Origin: JBEKHT01 sp049511715
Lineage (GTDB): Bacteria; Chloroflexota; Anaerolineae; Anaerolineales; RBG-16-64-43
Direction: 5' to 3'
Length of the DNA: 42,932 nt
NCBI GenBank assembly: GCA_049511715.1
Contig: JBEKXU010000027.1
Location: 1 to 42,932, forward strand
Below the pieces are notes generated by a model. The model was given only the letters and a program-made list of their open reading frames with translations, was not told the DNA's origin and did no database searches. Below, piece by piece: positions 39,874 to 42,932 of the stretch (within the stretch, counting starts at the first letter, position 1; every line of letters starts with the position of its first letter). The translations under genes and the position numbers were made by a program.

Positions 39874-40710
39874 CTACTTGCGCTTGGCCGTGCGACGCCG
39901 CACGATGTAGCGGTCGGTCCTCTTGTTGTTGCGCGTGCGTTTGCCCAGGGTGGGTTTGCCCCAGGGGCTCTTCGGACCGGGCAGCCCAATCGGCTGCCGG
40001 CCTTCCCCGCCCCCATGGGGGTGGTCGCGGGGAGACATGGCCGAGCCGCGCACGGTGGGCCGGACGCCCCGGTGACGGTTGCTGCCCGCCTTGCCCAGTT
40101 TGATGTTGCGCTGGTCCGGGTTGCTCACCACCCCAATGGTGGCGGAACAGGTCAGGCGCACCAAGCGCACTTCCCCCGACGGCAGGCGGACCTGAGCGTA
40201 CTCCCCTTCCTTCGCCAGGAGCTGAGCGGCGGTGCCAGCCGAACGCACCAGTTGGCCGCCTCGCCCGAGGCTGATCTCTATGTTGTGGATCAGCGTTCCC
40301 ACCGGGATCTGAGAGATGGGCAAGGCATTCCCGGGGCGGATCTCCGCCTGGGGCCCCGACATCAGCGTATCCCCCACCTTCACTTCCAGCGGAGCCAGGA
40401 CATAGCGCTTCTCGCCGTCCGAGTAGGTGAGCAAGGCGATCCGGGCGCTCCGGTTGGGATCATACTGAATGGAAGTGACATGGGCCGGGATGCCCGGCTT
40501 GTCGCGCTTGAAGTCCACCAGCCGGATATGCTGCCTCTCCCCGCCCCCGTGATGGCGGACGGTGATGCGGCCGTAGGCGTTGCGGCCTCCGTGCCTCCTG
40601 CGATGGATCAGCAGGGAGCGCTCCGGTTTGGTGCTGGAGATTTCCTCAAAGGTTGGTCCCACCTTGCCTCTGCGGCCGGGGGACGTGGGTTTGAATGTTC
40701 GAACCGGCAT
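39874..40710 (-). CDS. rplB: 50S ribosomal protein L2
   Basis: Protein of 278 aa. It has KPTSPGRRGKV, GRNAYGRITVRHHGGGERQ, and the highly conserved HRGVRPTVRGSAMSPRDHPHGGGEGRQPIG (in parts), which carries the histidine near the peptidyl-transferase centre. The tail is KRTRNNKRTDRYIVRRR. It starts 4 bases after rplW. Confidence 0.98.
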   Translation of the reverse strand: MPVRTFKPTSPGRRGKVGPTFEEISSTKPERSLLIHRRRHGGRNAYGRITVRHHGGGERQHIRLVDFKRDKPGIPAHVTSIQYDPNRSARIALLTYSDGEKRYVLAPLEVKVGDTLMSGPQAEIRPGNALPISQIPVGTLIHNIEISLGRGGQLVRSAGTAAQLLAKEGEYAQVRLPSGEVRLVRLTCSATIGVVSNPDQRNIKLGKAGSNRHRGVRPTVRGSAMSPRDHPHGGGEGRQPIGLPGPKSPWGKPTLGKRTRNNKRTDRYIVRRRTAKRK

Positions 40711-40714
40711 CGCC

Positions 40715-41020
40715 TTAGCCCTTCACGCCTTCAAAGATTGGAATCGTGCCCTTGGACAAGGTTACGATGGCTTTCTTGTAAGCCGCGCGGCGGGTTCGCA
40801 CCTGCCGGTTGCGCAACGAGCGCGTTCTCTTGGCAGGGGCCACCAGAGTGTTGACCTGGGCCACTTCGACGTTTTCGAACAGGGTCTCCACCGCCTCCTT
40901 GACCTGGGCGCGCGTGGCATGGAGCGCCACCTCGAACACGTACTGGTGGTACTTGGATGCCAAGCGGGTGGACTTCTCGGTAATAATCGGACGGCGCAGC
41001 ACCTCATAAATCGACGTCAT
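40715..41020 (-). CDS. rplW: 50S ribosomal protein L23
   Basis: Protein of 101 aa. YEVLRRPIITEKSTRLAS, YVFEVALHATRAQVKEAVETLF (in parts) and KRTRSLRNRQVRTRRAAYKKA are L23 blocks. L23 docks the signal recognition particle and trigger factor at the tunnel exit. Its start overlaps the rplD stop by 4 bases. Confidence 0.97.
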   Translation of the reverse strand: MTSIYEVLRRPIITEKSTRLASKYHQYVFEVALHATRAQVKEAVETLFENVEVAQVNTLVAPAKRTRSLRNRQVRTRRAAYKKAIVTLSKGTIPIFEGVKG

Positions 41021-41652
41021 GCCTCCCTCCCCGGGCTCAACCAGACATCAATGACCTTCAGGGAATCCTCCGCCAGAACCAGCTTGCGGTAGGAGAAGAG
41101 GTCATGGAGGTTGAGGTAGTTGGCCCTCAGCGTCTTCACATCCGGAAGGTTACGGGTGGAGAGCTCGATGTTCTGGTCCGCCTCATGCAGGAGCACCAGA
41201 GCATCTTCCGTGCCTGCCATCGCACGCAAGGCCGTCACCATTTCCTTGGTGCTCGGCTTGGAGAGAGAAAGATGATCGACCACCACGATTTCTGCCTCGG
41301 CCGCCTTGGCCGACAGCGCTGACCTCAATGCCGCTTGACGCATCTTCCTCGGCATGATCAGCGTATAGTCGCGCGGCACGGGGGTGTGCACCTTTCCGCC
41401 ACCGCGCCACTGAGGCGCACGCGTAGAGCCCTGGCGGGCGCGCCCGGTGCCCTTTTGCTTCCAGGGCTTTCGCCCACCGCCGCTCACTTCCCCTCGTCCC
41501 TTGGTCTTGTGGGTCCCCAGGTGAGCATTGGCCTGCTGGCGGACCAGCGCCTGATGCATCAGGTCGGCCCGGATGGGAGCCTCAAAGATCGCCGGAGGCA
41601 GCTCGATCTTGCGCAACTTCTCGCCCTTCATGTTGACCACGTCGATCTTCAT
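41017..41652 (-). CDS. rplD: 50S ribosomal protein L4
   Basis: Protein of 211 aa. The central block THKTKGRGEVSGGGRKPWKQKGTGRARQGSTRAPQWRGGG (in parts) is the L4 tunnel loop. L4 autoregulates the S10 operon in enterobacteria; whether it does so here is unknown. It starts 45 bases after rplC. Confidence 0.97.
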   Translation of the reverse strand: MKIDVVNMKGEKLRKIELPPAIFEAPIRADLMHQALVRQQANAHLGTHKTKGRGEVSGGGRKPWKQKGTGRARQGSTRAPQWRGGGKVHTPVPRDYTLIMPRKMRQAALRSALSAKAAEAEIVVVDHLSLSKPSTKEMVTALRAMAGTEDALVLLHEADQNIELSTRNLPDVKTLRANYLNLHDLFSYRKLVLAEDSLKVIDVWLSPGREA

Positions 41653-41697
41653 TCCCGTCGCTCCACTTGCCGTTGCTCGCGCCCAGAAGCGCCCCCG

Positions 41698-42327
41698 CTA
41701 CTGCTTGCGGGCCTCCTGGATGGAAATAATGGACCCGCGCGGACCCGGGACGCTGCCCTCGACTCCAAGCAGGTTGCGTTCGCCATCGACCACCGCTACC
41801 CGCAGCGATTGGCTGGTCACTTGCCCGGCGCCCATGTGCCCGGCCATCCGTTTTCCTTTATAGACACGCCCAGGGGTGGTCGTCGACCCGACCGCACCGG
41901 GCGCCCGGTGCCGGTCCGATTGACCATGGGTTTTGGGCCCGCCACTGAAGTGATGACGCTTCACCCCCCCTTGAAAGCCCTTCCCCTTTGAGGTGCCCAC
42001 CACATCGACCCGCTCGCCCACGCGGAACACCTCCACCGTGACCCGGTCCCCCTGGCGGACCCCTTCCTGCGGGGAAGCGCGAAACTCGCGCAGGTAGCGC
42101 AGGAGCCCGGACACGCTCTTCTGCAAGTGGCCTCTCTGCCCGGCGGTCAGCCGCCGGCTTTTCGCCTCGCCGAATCCAAGCTGGATCGCGGAGTACCCGT
42201 CGCGCTCCGCGGTGCGCACCTGCGTCACGAAACAAGGCCCAGCCTCGATGAGGGTCACCGGAATCATGCGTCCGGCCTCATCAAAGATCTGGGTCATGCC
42301 AAGCTTCTTCCCAATGATCCCCTTCAT
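41698..42327 (-). CDS. rplC: 50S ribosomal protein L3
   Basis: Protein of 209 aa. It begins MKGIIGKKLGMTQIFDEAGR and has the loop GVKRHHFSGGPKTHGQSDRHRAPGAVG (in parts), which reaches the peptidyl-transferase centre. CAGGAG precedes the ATG. It is separated from rpsJ by 149 bases, the largest gap in the ribosomal cluster. Confidence 0.97.
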   Translation of the reverse strand: MKGIIGKKLGMTQIFDEAGRMIPVTLIEAGPCFVTQVRTAERDGYSAIQLGFGEAKSRRLTAGQRGHLQKSVSGLLRYLREFRASPQEGVRQGDRVTVEVFRVGERVDVVGTSKGKGFQGGVKRHHFSGGPKTHGQSDRHRAPGAVGSTTTPGRVYKGKRMAGHMGAGQVTSQSLRVAVVDGERNLLGVEGSVPGPRGSIISIQEARKQ

Positions 42328-42476
42328 CCATTGTCTCCTGAGGAGCGGTTCCTTCTCGGACTGTCAGCCAGGGAAGGGCTGCATCATCCGTTCTCTCCAG
42401 CAGTCTGCTGCAGTCGGCGGCGATCTCGCCTCGCGCCGCCGGGGGCGCAACACTTGCCAGAGGGGTAAAACTCAGG
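42328..42476 (-). promoter_or_regulatory. Unusually long rpsJ-rplC gap with inverted repeats
   Basis: In a cluster where most gaps are under 50 bases, these 149 bases lack a gene. They contain GGCGGCG (42416-42422) pairing with CGCCGCC (42434-42440) over an 11-nt loop, and a short palindrome CAGCAG-T-CTGCTG near 42400-42411. This may be a control site for the downstream S10-operon genes, an RNA-processing site or an internal promoter region. No clear -10/-35 pair was seen. Confidence 0.35.
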
Positions 42477-42785
42477 CTAGATCTTCATTTCCACATCGAC
42501 GCCCGCTGGAAGGTTCAGTCGCATGAGCGCGTCCAAGGTCTTCGCATCAGGCTCAACCACCTCGATCAGCCGCTTGTGGGTGCGAATCTCGAAGTGCTCG
42601 TGGGTGTCCTTGTCAATGAAAGGACTTCGGCGAACGGTGAATCGCTCGTGTTCCGTGGGCAGCGGGACCGGACCCACGACCTTGGCCCCATTTCGCTCCG
42701 CGGTGTCCACGATGCGCCGACACGACTGGTCGAGCACCCGATGATCGTACGCTTTGAGGCGAATGCGAATTTTTTGCCGCGCCAT
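42477..42785 (-). CDS. rpsJ: 30S ribosomal protein S10
   Basis: Protein of 102 aa. MARQKIRIRLKAYDHRVLDQ, then GPVPLPTEHERFTVRRSPFIDKDTHEHFEIRTHKR (in parts) and LNLPAGVDVEMKI are the S10/NusE signatures. It starts 9 bases after the tuf stop, so the str and S10 operons are joined here. Confidence 0.98.
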   Translation of the reverse strand: MARQKIRIRLKAYDHRVLDQSCRRIVDTAERNGAKVVGPVPLPTEHERFTVRRSPFIDKDTHEHFEIRTHKRLIEVVEPDAKTLDALMRLNLPAGVDVEMKI

Positions 42786-42794
42786 GCCCCCGCC

Positions 42795-42932
42795 CTAGTC
42801 TAGGATATCCGTGATGACTCCGGCGCCGACGGTCAGGCCGCCTTCCCGAATGGCAAACTTGGAACCCTTCTCCAGCGCCACCGGCACGATCAGCTCCACC
42901 CCCAGGTTCACGCTGTCCCCCGGCATCACCAT
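42795..42932 (-). CDS. tuf: Elongation factor Tu, C-terminal 45 residues (cut by window edge)
   Basis: The last 45 codons read MVMPGDSVNLGVELIVPVAL, then EKGSKFAIREGG and LTVGAGVITDILD, which is the end of EF-Tu domain 3. The rest lies beyond base 42932. EF-Tu brings aminoacyl-tRNA to the ribosome as a GTP complex. Its place just before rpsJ is the usual tuf-S10 order. Confidence 0.97.
   Translation of the reverse strand: MVMPGDSVNLGVELIVPVALEKGSKFAIREGGLTVGAGVITDILD

Noticed and set aside
1..42932. CRISPR arrays, rRNA, tRNA, tmRNA, SRP or RNase P RNA
   Set aside because: No regularly spaced repeats or characteristic motifs of these were seen by eye in the intergenic stretches; tRNAscan or Infernal was not run.

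Overview
The window is GC-rich bacterial chromosome. Its right 40 percent is one continuous minus-strand ribosomal supercluster. I infer a member of the Chloroflexota (Anaerolineae-like), for these reasons: the MSMEG_4193/DUF3090/SCO1664 gene trio, which is known mainly from Actinobacteria and Chloroflexi; an archaeal-type prolyl-tRNA synthetase; a zinc-ribbon form of L24; type Z S14; and a YabN-like methylase/MazG fusion. The phylum is inference from gene content, not a computed phylogeny.

Layout from left to right. (1) 1-709: an IS481-like DDE transposase, cut by the window edge and frameshifted by an exact 8-bp tandem duplication. (2) 937-3569, plus: LMW-PTP phosphatase overlapping a fructosamine-3-kinase family gene (a likely protein-repair pair), then an MFS transporter. 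(3) 9452 down to 3606, minus: 2-hydroxyacid dehydrogenase, HAD phosphatase, RarA, a minimal zinc metallopeptidase, and the histidine phosphatase/DUF3090/SCO1664 kinase-like trio. (4) 9844-11436, plus: MurJ lipid II flippase with an apparently leaderless GTG start. (5) 13411 down to 11445, minus: xseA, xseB and a DUF212 membrane protein. (6) 18470 down to 13732, minus: a 55-aa basic protein, lysine 2,3-aminomutase, two D-Ala-D-Ala-ligase-like ATP-grasp enzymes and a GNAT acetyltransferase. This looks like an uncharacterised beta-lysine conjugate pathway. (7) 18687-23916, plus: an extended -10 promoter, a structured leader ending in a terminator-like hairpin next to the start codon, then MazG-like pyrophosphohydrolase, metallophosphoesterase, ParB-like protein, LOG-like protein, ProRS, an AlkD-like HEAT protein and YlxP/DUF503. 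(8) 25492 down to 24041, minus: YabN-like methylase/MazG fusion. (9) 42932 down to 25612, minus: tuf (partial), S10, L3, L4, L23, L2, S19, L22, S3, L16, L29, S17, L14, L24, L5, S14, S8, L6, L18, S5, L30, L15, secY, adk, map, L36, S13, S11, S4, rpoA, L17, truA, L13, S9, closed by a good intrinsic terminator at 25541-25575. infA, usual between map and rpmJ, is absent.

The best candidate for an undescribed system is region 6. The aminomutase keeps the lysine-selecting aspartates, so it should make beta-lysine. The two ligases and the acetyltransferase beside it suggest that beta-lysine is joined to other amino acids and acetylated, perhaps as a compatible solute or a wall or peptide constituent. 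The product is unknown and this reading is inference.
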